Notes: generated from the sequence alone by a model not told the origin. A DNA stretch of 64,000 nucleotides from Lichenostomus cassidix (GCA_008360975.2 CM039183.1:10195762-10259761); one strand, 5' to 3'. Positions 1-10,270 are shown, counted from the first letter of the stretch. Made by a program: numbers and translations.

Positions 1-795
1 CTCCAGGCCAGAGCATCTCTCCCAAGCCTCCATCCCAGAGAAATACTCAGACCAAGAGCAAGGCTGCAGGAGCAGCACGGGCATGGTGCTACCCCAGAAG
101 AGCAAAGCCATTGCCAAACCCACATGCAGCTACACACAGGCTAAAAGACCTGCTGCCATTCCCATGCAGGCCTGGAGGGACCCTCTCCATGGCCTGATGG
201 ATAAAGATGGATTTATAAAATGAGCGGTATCAGAACATCACAATAACCAGCTGATCTGTATAGGCTTAGACTGCACAAGTGGTTAATTAACTTGGAGTTG
301 GTAGGATGGGTGAGAAATTATATTTGGCCCTGAGCTCACATTAAGGTTTAAGCCACTGCAGGGATGTTGAAATAGTTTTGGTAAAGTAGCAGCAGCAGTG
401 TTTGGAGCACATATTGCAGAACATTGCTGTTTTCCAGGCTGTGAGGCCCCCTTATTCTGCAAGATTGGATTAGCCACCTCTCATTATAGCCAAGCACCAC
501 ATGCCATCTGCTCAGCCTTGTGCCAAACACATCAGGGGAGGTCTGGGATAAACACCAGGAACATTAAAGATGTTCAGTGAATCTCACCAAGATCTACCCA
601 GAGTGACAGGAGAACACAGGGCACTCCCAGGAGTCACCAAGTTTGCAGATCACATCAGTTAGAGCAGAGGTAGCTCATAAATCACCCTTGACCACACTTT
701 GCTTACAACTTAAAGCTGCACAAACCACTCAGCCACACACACACCAGGAAAGCACCAGGCTGGAGAGGGAGCAGAGCTGCAGTTCCATCCTCTAC
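1..795. other. Left-edge stretch without a supported exon
   Basis: This probably belongs to the last introns or the downstream part of the CUB/SEA/EGF gene, because the EGF exon ends at 796 with an incomplete codon and a good donor. I read the minus strand for a phase-1 acceptor followed by an open frame. The pyrimidine-preceded CAG sites I tried soon met a stop. No transmembrane or ZP-type coding block was recognisable, so the remaining exons may lie beyond base 1. Confidence 0.4.
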
Positions 796-948
796 CTGAT
801 CGGGGAGTGCGGATGCAGAGGGTGCCAGACTTGGTGGGAGAATGATCCTCGTAGTCCTTCTTGCAGCGGCACAGGTAGGTGCCCACACCGTTCAGGCACT
901 CTGCCTCCTCCCCACAGAGGCCAACCCCAGCCTGGCACTCGTTCACAT
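796..948 (-). CDS. Calcium-binding EGF domain exon
   Basis: The exon is 153 bp, phase 1 at both ends, as is usual for EGF modules. The acceptor TTGCAG is followed by AT, which completes an Asp codon with the preceding exon's final G. The frame reads DVNEC at the start, matching the calcium-binding D-x-N-E signature. Six cysteines follow in EGF order (NEC, GLC, AEC, YLC, RC, TLC). CLNGVGTYLC fits the consensus for beta-hydroxylated Asn in calcium-binding EGF domains. The donor at 795-794 (GTAGAG) leaves one base of the next codon. The domain probably serves as a rigid calcium-dependent spacer or ligand site outside the cell. Domain type is confident; the gene's identity is not. Confidence 0.85.
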
Positions 949-1033
949 CTGCAACAGGGAATACACGCCCTAAGGCAAGCCAGGCTCGGCATGAAAGAGT
1001 TTATCCCAGGAAAAAACTAAGTGAAACACCCAC

Positions 1034-1185
1034 CTTCAACAAAGAGCGAAACAAGCTGTAGCTGCTCCACTCCCGCCGAGGTGCCAAGCAGCTCCTCCAG
1101 CTGGGAGCGCAGGAGCAGGGACACATTCCTCTCCTCTGGCTCCAGGTGCAGCCAGAAGGTGAGCAGCAGGTTGGCATCACTCGTC
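1034..1185 (-). CDS. SEA-like domain, C-terminal exon
   Basis: A 152-bp exon after a CCTGCCTGCAG acceptor. Its first G completes an Arg codon begun in the preceding exon and its last G begins the Asp codon of the EGF exon; the donor is GTGGGT. The frame reads TSDANLLLTFWLHL, then a helix-like part ending SQLEELLGTS, then VEQLQLVSLFVE. This matches the second half of a SEA fold (beta strand, helix, final strand) directly before an EGF domain. The G-SVVV self-cleavage motif of classical mucin SEA domains is not present where it would be expected, so autoproteolysis is unlikely. One NVS glycosylation sequon is present. Confidence 0.75.
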
Positions 1186-1754
1186 CTGCAGGCAGGGGAG
1201 AGCCAAGGGTGAGACAGAGGGAAAACATCACTGCAGGCCCAGCTCTGAGAGCTCCTTTAGACTTTCTACCCTTCCCGTGAGATCGTGGTGCTGCAAAGAT
1301 TGTCTGTGAGAAGAGGCAGCTTTGCACTTGGACCAAGGGAAAAAGGAAAGCCCAGGAATGGCTCTTCATCTGGAGCTAGGCTGAAGTGAGCAGATATTTG
1401 TATAAAGTGACTTGTAGTGGCAATCTGCAGTCCCAGATCAGCCTCAGCTGCTGAAAGCTCCCAGCTTACATCAGCAGGCACCGTGGCAGGTATGGGTATC
1501 CTCATTTTCCTCCAAAGTTTAAATCTATCTTAGACCTATATTGGCCCCAGGTAACACTAAACATCAATTTTAACCATCCTTCCTCTAGGAAAGATTTTTT
1601 TCCTACTTTCAGGACAAGTTAAATATCAAAGAAGAGGAGCAAACACATGTCTCTCCCTGAGGAAAGAGAATAAGAAGCAAAGATATGCTATCCCAAGAAA
1701 TATTACAGGTTATAGAAGTCACCTGCCAAGCCAGCAGCACAGCATTAACCCTAC

Positions 1755-1819
1755 CTTTTGACATCCTTTAACTTTATTTCACTGACTCTGTGGGCAGAAA
1801 GTTTCAGGTTCTTCTGGAT
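1755..1819 (-). CDS. SEA-like domain, middle exon
   Basis: A 65-bp exon with acceptor TTCCTTTGCAG and donor GTAGGG, phase 0 in and phase 2 out. It encodes IQKNLKLSAHRVSEIKLKDV plus the start of a Lys-Arg pair. A second AG lies inside it (CCCACAG, ending at 1790), but splicing there breaks the frame, so the upstream AG is chosen because it alone preserves phase with both neighbours. The residues fit the first helix end and second beta strand of a SEA domain. Confidence 0.7.
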
Positions 1820-2118
1820 CTGCAAAGGAACAGAGTGACCAGTGCTGATTTGATGTTCAACAAGCAGGAGTATGACAGCAAGCAGCTTCTTTTCTCACTC
1901 TACCTCCCCATCTTGCTCTCCCCCTTTACAAACTACCTGGGATGCAGAGGATGTCCCACAGCCCACTGCTCTGAGCCTTTTCTATAAAATACTAATTGTT
2001 CCCATCTGCTTAACTCCAGGTTAGCTCCCCCACACACAAACACACAGTGTAGTCTCTTCTATTTGAAGATTTGGGACATCCCATCTGTTTTTCTCCACCT
2101 CCTCATGCCCAGACTTAC

Positions 2119-2219
2119 ATGGTTCTTCAGAGATTCAAGGAGACCCTTTTGGAACTCACTTCCACTGTGAGGAATCCAGTCCTTGGGTTTGATTTCAACA
2201 GAGACTTCAAACAGCACAT
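2119..2219 (-). CDS. SEA-like domain, N-terminal exon
   Basis: A 101-bp exon. The acceptor TTCTCGTAG is followed by AT, completing Asp with the G left by the mucin-like exon at 4153; the donor is the near-consensus CAT|GTAAGT. It reads VLFEVSVEIKPKDWIPHSGS and continues into the first helix (EFQKGLLESLKNH). The hydrophobic strand LFEVSVEI followed by a linker and an amphipathic helix is the usual opening of a SEA domain. It joins directly to the 1819-1755 exon at phase 0. Confidence 0.75.
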
Positions 2220-3270
2220 CTACGAGAAGACACAAGATCCTGGCATGTTCAAATGCACATTATACAAACAGGCTCCTCAAACGAGTTAGCCCTTAACGTC
2301 AGCACTAGAACAGCTCCACGAGGACCAGGCCAGTGCCACATGGGTATTTTCAGGGGTTTTGCATCATATAGAACAAGTTGTTGAGTAACAAGTGAAAATA
2401 AAACTGACAATGCTCATTGATGAATACCAGAATTGATCTTTCAGTGACAAACTTACACAAAGCAGCAGTACCTATATCCAATCACATTTACATGCCTTCA
2501 GCTGTTCTGTTTCCCAAAGGTATTGTCATAATTAGTGATGGAATCTAATAGCCCATTTCTCTTGGAATCCAGGCTGGCACAGATTTCCCAGTCTGCTGTT
2601 TAAAACCTATTTGTTCATCAATATTTCCCCTGTTCAGAGCTCAGACTCCCTCTGGATTGACTCCTTTTTCTGTGGCTTGCTCTGCCATACAAGCCCTGGA
2701 TTTATATGGTTTAGTTGCTCATGCTCCCACATAAGAGGGTTTTGCTTCTCTCCCTGGTCTGAGGAGCAGAATATCTGCAGGTTCATCATCCTGGTAGTCA
2801 TGAGACATCCACTGAAATATATCGGAGGAATTGAGGATCATTCACCCTCATTAATCTTAGAAAAACTGTACTTAAGTAGCCAACAAGTAATGCTTGGACT
2901 CAAACAAACCCGCATTTAAATCAGGGTTAGCACCTGAACCAGTTTTATCCAGGGGAAATAGAAAGTGGCCAAAGCACAATGGTGGGATTGCAGTTATATC
3001 TTAAAAACTAAAATCTTCAAAGTGGTTACTACTCAGAAACAACCCCCACTGCTTTCTAAATGTAATGAGCAGGTGATGTCCAGCACAGCCTCAGTCAGTT
3101 CACTGAGCAATGTTTTAAGACATGCTTAACTCTGCATGGCTCACCTCCAGGATGGTGCTGAGATTGCAGTCCTGTGGCATTCTCCACAGATGAAATTAGA
3201 TCTGTCAAAGCAAGGGAAAGCATCAGGCTGCTATCACTGATCTCCCAGTAATGGAGAGATTATTATTATA

Positions 3271-3293
3271 TCTCCATATATAATATATGGAGA
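3271..3293. repeat. AT-rich perfect inverted repeat (11-bp arms)
   Basis: Two 11-base arms, TCTCCATATAT and its complement, flank a single A. A further ATGGAGAGAT lies just upstream (3252-3261) and AGAGATATAT just downstream, so longer, weaker pairings are possible. It lies in an intron of the CUB/SEA gene. It may be a small hairpin-forming element or the remnant of a short transposon. Confidence 0.8.
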
Positions 3294-3333
3294 GATATAT
3301 TAGGTCTGTGGCACTTTGCAAGAAGAGAGCCAT

Positions 3334-3360
3334 GTTTATTATTTATAATAAATAATAAAC
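3334..3360. repeat. AT-rich inverted repeat (12-bp arms, 3-bp loop)
   Basis: GTTTATTATTTA, the loop TAA, then the exact complement TAAATAATAAAC. It lies 40 bp from the palindrome at 3271-3293, in the same intron. The pairing is read directly from the sequence; no function is assigned. Confidence 0.8.
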
Positions 3361-4152
3361 CTTCCTTTATACTGCAATTGAATATCAAACTCTAAATCTG
3401 TTTTCATCTACAATGGAAAGTGCTCTTTAGAAAGAAATCACCCTAATAAACCTCATTTCCATTTCTGGAAGAGGACAAAGTGTTATCCCTGTGAAGCCAC
3501 CAGAACTGCCTTGGATCCCAGTGGAGCAAAACAGCTTGTGCATTACATGCCAGCAAATGCAAAAAATCTGAATAAAATCTACAATGGAGGGGCAAGAACA
3601 GTTTGGAGGTGAGGAAACACCAATTGAAAACATCTCTTCTGTCTTAAGGAAGAAATTAAAACATATCAGTAGCTAAATATTGCTGTGTAATAGTCTACCA
3701 TCAACCCCTAAACTTTCTTAGGAGACAAAACCCTTTTTTCCCCTTCTCCAGCTTCTGGAGCTCAAACTCAGTGATCACATCTGGGAGCACTATGATAGGC
3801 TACATAGGAATCAATGCAAGACAGGGCTTTTTAAAACCAAACAGAGCATTCCCAGTCTGCTTTGGGGATGAAGTCAGAGCTGAGAGGCTGGCTCCTCCAA
3901 ACCCTTGGATTAGAAACCAGCCTGTCCCTATTATGAGTGGCATAGTCCCATGGATGCCCATGTTACAGCAGATAATCCTGTGTCCTCTCAAGTACCTCCC
4001 TCCTTGGATGCAGGAGTCAAGAGTGGTACCACATGGCCCAGCTGCATGTCTACAAGTAAAACCTCTTTAGAGAGAGTGCTGCACCACTGCAGATGGATAT
4101 TGCACATTGTCAGGCATCAGTTTAGCTGCTAATAACCATAAAATCACCTTAC

Positions 4153-5250
4153 CAAAGAGGTCTTCAGTGCTTCCTCCCAGAGACAGCACATCAGCAGCTG
4201 TCACACCAGCAGAGGGGTAGAGAGAGGGTTTTGTGCTGCTGTTCAGTGGTGGCTCTGCCAGCACTGGTGTCTGTGTGTGATGTGCAGCAGCAGCCACTTC
4301 TGAGGGGCTGTCACTGGCCTGACCCAGGGCAGGTGATGTGTCAGAGACACCTAGGGTGCTGCTGGGCATCTCTGGGCAAGGGGAGCCAGCTGGGTGACAC
4401 GGGACTGTGGTGACCAGAGCAGTCCCTGCCTCAGTGTCCCCCTTGCTCAGCTCCAAGCCAGGTGTCTCAGCTTTACACCCAGTGTCTTGCCCAGCTGCAG
4501 CTGGCTTCACCAGTGTGTCATCTTCAGCTTCTCTGCCCTTGCTGCCTCCATCCTTAAGGTTCCTTTCCAGCTTGGTTTCATCCTGACCATGCTCACTCTG
4601 GTCAAGCTTGCTCAGGTTAGCACCAGACTGAGCATCTTCTGTGAGATGAGGAGAATGCTGGGCCTCTTCATCTGGACTCACAATGCCAGGCTGTATCCTG
4701 CCACCAGCAGGTGCAACTGGTGGGCCTGGAGAAGCTGTCAGTATGGACAATGAATCTTTTGTCAGCACTGTCCTCCAGCTCTCTTTTTCAGAGGTCTCCT
4801 GGACAGGTTCCTGGGGAGCTGCTGTGGTACCTCTTGAAGAGCCCACAGTTTCAGAGTCTCTGAATACATAATACTGTCCCTTAAAATGTCTGTATTCATG
4901 GCTTCTGGAACCTCTCCCTGACAGAAACAGCACCTGCACCTCAGTGGCTTGTGCAGCAAAGATCAGGGTGCCTTGGTTGTGGCAGGCAAACGCCACTTTG
5001 GTTTCCACGCTTGACAAAACCCCCTGGAAGATGATCTTGTCCTGGTTGTTGCCACAGGCATCTCTCCCCTGGAATCCCTGGATATAGACGACAATGTGCT
5101 TCTGGGGACCTGCCCAGATGGTCCAGTTGCACCAGATGTTGGGTTTAATGTCAGCATGCAGCGGGAGGTGAAACGCCCCAGAGCCATTCCGGAAGATGAG
5201 GTGGCAGCTCCTGATGGGAAAGTACTCTGTCACCCAGGGAGGGCCCAGCT
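4153..5250 (-). CDS. Second CUB-like domain plus Ser/Thr/Pro-rich tail (long exon)
   Basis: A 1,098-bp exon (about 366 residues), phase 1 at both ends; acceptor GATGTGTCAG, donor TTTG|GTAAGG. Residues 1-135 form a CUB-like domain with four cysteines (RSCH, NIWCNWT, GRDACGN, VAFACH) and the core WCNWTIWAGPQKHIVVYIQG, ending FKGQYYVF. The NWT in the core is a glycosylation sequon. Residues about 136-366 are rich in Ser, Thr, Pro, Glu and Ala with no further domain, consistent with an O-glycosylated mucin-like stretch. The arrangement copies that of the preceding long exon. An open frame continues past the donor, but the donor is strong and phase-compatible with the SEA exon. Confidence 0.85.
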
Positions 5251-6024
5251 CTGACACATCAGGAACACACAAAAGAAACATGCAAAGGTTATTATACACA
5301 CATATTACAATTTATATTATGTATCAGACTCTTAAAAGCATTGCAAATTGCCACAGGAGAGGCAGCATTCAGACTCTCTCCTGCGACAAGATTTCTATAG
5401 TTTCAGCCCCTGGAACTCTACACTTGGAGCTGAGCCTCTGTGAGAGGCTGCATGAAGCAGAGCAGAGCAAATACCAGCTTGCCCCAAGATGGACCTACCA
5501 CTGGCCAGGCCAATGAGGAGTCCTCTCCTGAGGAGGGAGGATTGGCACAGACAAGGTGTGATGAACTGACCACAGCCCCCATTCCACCTGAGGACAGGGG
5601 AGGAGGCAGGGAAACCAGGAGTGAAATTGAGCCTGGGAAGAAGGGAGGGGTGGGGGAAAGCTATTTTTAAGGTTTGGGTTGATTTCTCATCATCCTACTC
5701 TGATTTGATTGGTAACAAATTAAACTGATTTCCCCAAGTCAAGTCTGTTTTGCCCATGATGGTAGATAGTCAGTGATCTCTCCCTGTCCTTATCTCACCT
5801 CACAAGCCTTTAATCCCATTTTTCTCCCCTGTCCTGCTGAGCAGGGCACTGAGAGCAGCTTTGGAGGGCACCTGGTGTCCAGCCAGGGTCAGCCCACCAC
5901 ACCTCTCCTCCCCAGAGAGCAGGTTGTGACTGCAGGTGAAAGACAGCCTTGTGCTTGTCCCCACCAAGTACTTCTGCCTGCTAAAGATGACTTAAGCCAA
6001 GACACAGAGTGCTGGGACACCTAC

Positions 6025-7935
6025 CAGCATGTGTCCCTTGCTGTCCTTCTGGCATCTGGCTGTTCCTGGCTACCTCTGAGGGCTCCCAAGGCTTGTGGTC
6101 TCTTGGCAGTGTTTCTCCCCACGGAGCTGCAGACAGATCAGGGTGTGCAGGAGTGGTGCTGGAGGAGGCAGTTCTCCTCTGTCCTGCACCCACTTGCAGA
6201 GCTCCTGTGGTTCTCTGCATTTTAAATCCCCCAAGGATGGAGACAGGAGCTGGTTTGTCACTAGCAGCCCCATCCTGATGCTGCACAGGCACCACATGCT
6301 CCTCTCTGCTGTCAGACAGGGAAGCTGGATGACAAAGTGGTGAAGGGCAGAACATGTCCTGTGCTCCCACTGGGGAGACACCCACCCTTTGTATGAGACT
6401 GACAGGGTCCTGATCCAGAGCAGCTGGGAGAGAGGCCACCATGGACACAGACTCCACTTGTGGAGGAAGAGATGCTTCAGGGCTTAAATCCAGAGAGCTG
6501 AAGTCTGCAGGGACAGGTGCTATGGAGGACGTCACCAGCACAGGTGTGGTTTCTGCCCCTAGGACAGGCACAGGTGTGAGAGGATGCTCCAGCCCTGTTG
6601 GCAAAGTGTGTACAGCCAGCCCTGGCACTGTGGGATGCAGCACTGCTTTCCTCCTGACAGCTCCCCTAAAACTTCCCAGTGGGAAAATATCCATGAGACT
6701 CATATGTTGGAGGCCAGCTGTGCCTAGCTCAGGTTTAGGTGTGGACAAATAACCAAAACTGCTTTGGCTTCCCTCAGGTAGCAGATGCAAGTGGTCCCTG
6801 CTGACCACATCATGGGGGCTCCTCAGGCTGGGCAGCAGGCCCTTGGCAAGGCCATCAGCTGGGACAGACAGCTGGGCATGGCTTCCATCATTCTGCAGGC
6901 TGGCTGTGCTCTCCTGGCTGTGTCCTGTGCCAGGGGACAGAGACTCAGAGCGTGCAGCCAGGTCCAGGTGATTTGTGCCTGTAGGTTTAATGGTAAACTG
7001 CACATGGCCCAGACCTCTCAGGGTAGGGTTCAGGACAGGCTGGCTGCTCTCCAGGCCTGCTGGCTGCCAGAAAGGCTCTGCTCCCTGGAAGGCACCAAGC
7101 AAAGGACTTTCCAAAAGCCCACTCTGCAGAGGGCCAAGACTCATGGTGATGTCATCGCTCATGGAGAGACTCTGTCCCCAGGTGTCCCTTGCTGCAGTGG
7201 GGAGGATTGTGCCCTCAGGTGTTTCTATGCCTTGAGCTTCCTGAACTCCTGCCAGCTCAGACCCCAGCCCACAAGGAGCTCTTGTTTCCAGAACCTGTGT
7301 CCTTGCACTTTCACACGGGATAAGTTCCGTAGGACTTTCCACAGCTCCAGTGTCCAGAGTGATTCCTCTTCCCTCCATCCTCTCACTGCTTAGGACTGTG
7401 GTGCTGTGTGGAGTTGCAAAGCCCAGCACATCTCTATGGTTTTCAGCCCAGCCAGACTGAAAAATACCATCTTGCTTTGGCAGTTTTGAAGTGAGAGTTG
7501 CAGAAATCGCATCATCTTTGGAGGAAGATCCACCTTCCTGCTGTTGGAAGATGTAGTACTTCCCTTTAAATGGTGCATGCCTCTGGTTTGGCAAATACCT
7601 CTTCAGCAGCACCACATGGACAGCCTGGGCAAAGGTGGCAAAAACATGCATCTCCTTTTTCCAGCAGGCATAAACAACACTGTTTTCCGCCAGGGAGGAG
7701 ACTCCTTCAAACAGAATTTTGTCCTCATTTTTGTTGCAAGCCTCCTTAGCGATAAAGCCCTGGATATAAACTATGATGTGCTTCCTGGCGCCTGCCCAGA
7801 TTGTCCAGTTGCACCAAAAATTTATGGGAAAGTCAGCATGGAATGCTGGAGGAGAAAACTCCCCATACTTGTCCTTCAGCACTCTGTGGCAGCTTCTTAC
7901 AGGGACATAGGCTGATATCCAAGGGGACTCTGGCT
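6025..7935 (-). CDS. First CUB-like domain plus long mucin-like tail (long exon)
   Basis: A 1,911-bp uninterrupted exon (about 637 residues), phase 1 at both ends; acceptor CTTGTCTTCCAG, donor GCTG|GTAGGT. Residues 1-135 form a CUB-like domain with four cysteines (RSCH, NFWCNWT, KEACNK, VYACWK) and the core WCNWTIWAGARKHIIVYIQG, closing with FKGKYYIF. The remaining 500 or so residues are rich in Ser, Thr, Pro, Leu and Gly, low in Cys and without regular repeats, as in a mucin-like linker. The domain is strikingly like that of the 5250-4153 exon, so the two exons look like an ancient tandem duplication. CUB domains usually bind proteins or glycans outside the cell; the ligand is unknown. Confidence 0.85.
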
Positions 7936-8997
7936 CTGGAAGACAAGGAGCAACAACAAGGTTTTCCCCCATTTCCACTTCTGAAGAAATAGTTACTGTC
8001 TTTCATTCCAGAAATGATTTTCAAGTCCCCATTTTGATGCCTCCTGCTCCTGTTTGCCAACCAACATGGAAACCCATCAGTGGGAGAACATGGGAGTAAC
8101 CCCTTGGAAAGCTGGAGGATCCCTGGCCAAGCAAGAACCCCTTAGAGCCTCAGCAGGATAAACAACTTTAGTATCGCCCCACAGCCCTCAAAATGGGAAA
8201 CAGCTTCACTTCAGCAGGAAAAAGCAGTGTTTTCCAAAACCACTTTCTTAAAGCTAAAACAGTGGCAAATTCATTATAGGTTTCCCCTACAAGAGCTCAA
8301 TTCAAGTCTGGGTTGAACTTTTGCCACTTGTTTTAACTGCAGCAGTGCATTGCCCCTGTGGCAGGAACTTGGCAGCCACAAGGCAGTGGCACAGGTTATC
8401 TCTCACACCAGCACTGATTTTTTCCCCACCCCAGCACTCAGCAACCACATCCCCTTCCCTCTCCACACCACCCCAGGGCCAGATTGGTGCTCCTGATTTT
8501 CCACACCATTTGGCTTGAAGTACTCAAGAAATTCTGGGTTACAACAAGAACAAAAAAAGCTGATCTGAGAACTAACTCTTACCTGGTCTAACCTTCCAAT
8601 ATTCCTGATGGGATCCCCTTGCCTATAAAGAAAAGAGAGGTCCAATTGCAGGCCCAAGTACCAATTCCCAATGCTTGTAGCACTGCTGAGAGAAATGCCA
8701 ACACCAGCCCAGTGGGAAGGGAGCACCAAATCCAGCCTGCTGGATTGGGGTTTTGCCTGCACCTGGACCACATCATTTATTCCATGTGATTATAAGTCTT
8801 CTCCCCTCCCTACATCCACAAGCACTGCCTGATTTACGCTGTTGGATCACAACCAACACAAAAATAACCCCAAAACACAGCAAGCAGAGCCCAACAGTGT
8901 TTTAATCCCTAGGGGCCATACAGAGGAGAGGATTTGTAACCAAGCAGGACACTACACCCAAGAAGGGAGTTTCCTACAGGGAACTGAGTCCCCTCAC

Positions 8998-9133
8998 TCA
9001 CCCCTGGAGCAGCACCAGCAGCATCACAGCAAGGCCTTGGCATCACCCCAGGACCCTGCCCAGCAGGAGCTGGTCCCAAAGCCCAAGGCATCAGGAGCAG
9101 GGCCAGAATAAATGGGAAGGGCAAAGACTTCAT
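8998..9133 (-). CDS. Candidate first coding exon with signal peptide
   Basis: The ATG at 9133-9131 has G at position -3. It opens MKSLPFPFILALLLMPWALG followed by PAPAGQ, a textbook signal peptide (basic start, long hydrophobic core, small residues before the cleavage site). A GTGAGG donor after 8998 leaves phase 1, which fits the acceptor at 7935. The stronger neighbouring GTGAGT (after 9002) gives phase 0 and would not join; a weak phase-1 donor after 9055 (GTCCTG) would give a shorter exon. Right strand, right distance and right phase make this the best start for the CUB/SEA/EGF gene, but extra exons between 8997 and 7936 cannot be excluded. Confidence 0.45.
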
Positions 9134-10270
9134 GGCAGAGGTTTACCAGAGGCACAACATTCAGATAAGACCAAAAACAACAAAAAAACCCCAAAACAAA
9201 ACAAAAACCCTCCCTCTCTCTCCCCAGAATAATGCCCCAGGCAGAGCAAATGTGGGATCACCACCTTTCCCAGTCCCTCTCCAAAACACATCCCTGCAGT
9301 AAAGGGGCTGGCCTAGCAGCCCACTCACTCATATAGGACCCTGTTTCACCTGTGACAGCAATTAGCTAATAGCAATTAGCTAATCAATGAAATGAGGCCA
9401 GCTACAGCTTGTTAGGGCCAGACTTGCCCTTTCAGTTTGCTGCCTAAGGATTCTCTCTGTGCTGGGGGTTTGGGTGAGAAGGCATTTCTCCATTTGTAGC
9501 ACATAATATTATAAAGTGGAATTAAAGTGATGTTGATACCCCAATGTGACACAGAAGCAGAACCCAAGTTGCTTGTTGTCTTATAAAAGAAAAAAAATAC
9601 TCAATTACTGGAGGAAGGGGGGGGAAAATCCCTATTGTGAATGTTTTCATCACAACAATTTATCCAGTTTCTGCTGAAGGCTGTGATTTCCCCAGGGCTG
9701 CACCATCCTGAGACAGAACTGAATGAAACAGGTGAAATTGCCTTGAAACACAAGCAGCTCCTCTCCTCATCTACACTTGCTGAAGTGTGGAAAGCAAATA
9801 GCCCAGGTGATGATGTATAAATTATTAGATGCTTAAAATTCTTTCAGTTGTTATAGTCTAACTTGTCATTAGGAGCCACACAGATTAGGCAATTAGGCTG
9901 TTTGACGTGCAGCTTTGACAATATTGCTTTTAAAATGTCAATCATCATTTAGCAAAATAAAATTAAAAATTCTTTTTTTTCCTTCCAACTCATCACAGCG
10001 TGACAGGATGATGGATGTTCAGGGACAAACACACCCATTGGCTTTTTGTGGGTCAAACCAAGCAGTGCATCAGACCCATCACCATTGCCAGGGTTTTCAG
10101 CAGCATTGGAGCAAGGAACTGCATCCCAGCTCCCAATTTTTAAGCTTTTCCACCCACCCCAGTGCTGTCCCAATGACCAAAAGGCCAGTGAGATCCTGAA
10201 ATTCCCAAATGTCAGAAGTCAAGGAGGCAAGGTGGAAGGCTGGCTTGGCTGACCAGAGATCTTCTTCTGG
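9134..10270. other. Upstream flank of the CUB/SEA/EGF gene, no gene seen
   Basis: Contains an A-rich simple stretch (about 9166-9208), the duplicated ATTAGCTAAT site at 9357-9384, and otherwise unremarkable AT-rich sequence. A promoter for the left gene is expected near here, but I see no convincing TATA box or CpG cluster. Confidence 0.5.
9357..9384. repeat. Perfect 14-bp direct duplication containing palindrome ATTAGCTAAT
   Basis: AGCAATTAGCTAAT occurs twice head to tail with no spacer. Each copy contains the palindrome ATTAGCTAAT, that is, two ATTA/TAAT homeodomain core sites facing each other. It lies about 220 bp upstream of the candidate first exon of the CUB/SEA/EGF gene, so it could be a regulatory site; that role is inference. 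Confidence 0.7.

Larger units (their letters stand above)
2220..4152 (-). other. Intron between second mucin-like exon and SEA exons
   Basis: The phase-1 end of the 5250-4153 exon joins the phase-1 start of the 2219-2119 exon directly, so no additional exon is required here. I saw no open frame with domain character. The interval holds two AT-rich palindromes at 3271-3293 and 3334-3360, listed separately. Confidence 0.6.
796..9133 (-). other. Gene span: unrecognised CUB-mucin-CUB-mucin-SEA-EGF protein (3' end off window)
   Basis: Six coding exons (7935-6025, 5250-4153, 2219-2119, 1819-1755, 1185-1034, 948-796) have AG acceptors and GT donors and join without a stop or frameshift; phases run 1-1, 1-1, 1-0, 0-2, 2-1, 1-1. 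A candidate signal-peptide exon precedes them at 9133-8998. The product would exceed 1,150 residues: signal peptide, CUB-like domain, about 500 residues rich in Ser, Thr and Pro, a second CUB-like domain, about 230 more such residues, a SEA-like domain and a calcium-binding EGF domain. The order suggests an extracellular, heavily O-glycosylated protein, secreted or anchored by a part not in the window. SEA followed by EGF is seen in membrane mucins and in uromodulin-like proteins, but CUB-like domains at the front do not match any family member I can name. I assign no function. Confidence 0.75.

Noticed and set aside
1755..1790. Internal acceptor CCCACAG giving a shorter SEA exon
   Set aside because: It would break the frame with the preceding phase-0 exon; the upstream acceptor at 1819 keeps it open.
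6785..7393. 202-codon plus-strand frame
   Set aside because: Lies antisense within the long mucin-like exon (7935-6025); a shadow of real coding sequence.
8588..8776. Short minus-strand frame with a hydrophobic stretch between the signal exon and first CUB exon
   Set aside because: No phase-1-compatible splice pair could be assigned and no domain is present; kept as intron.
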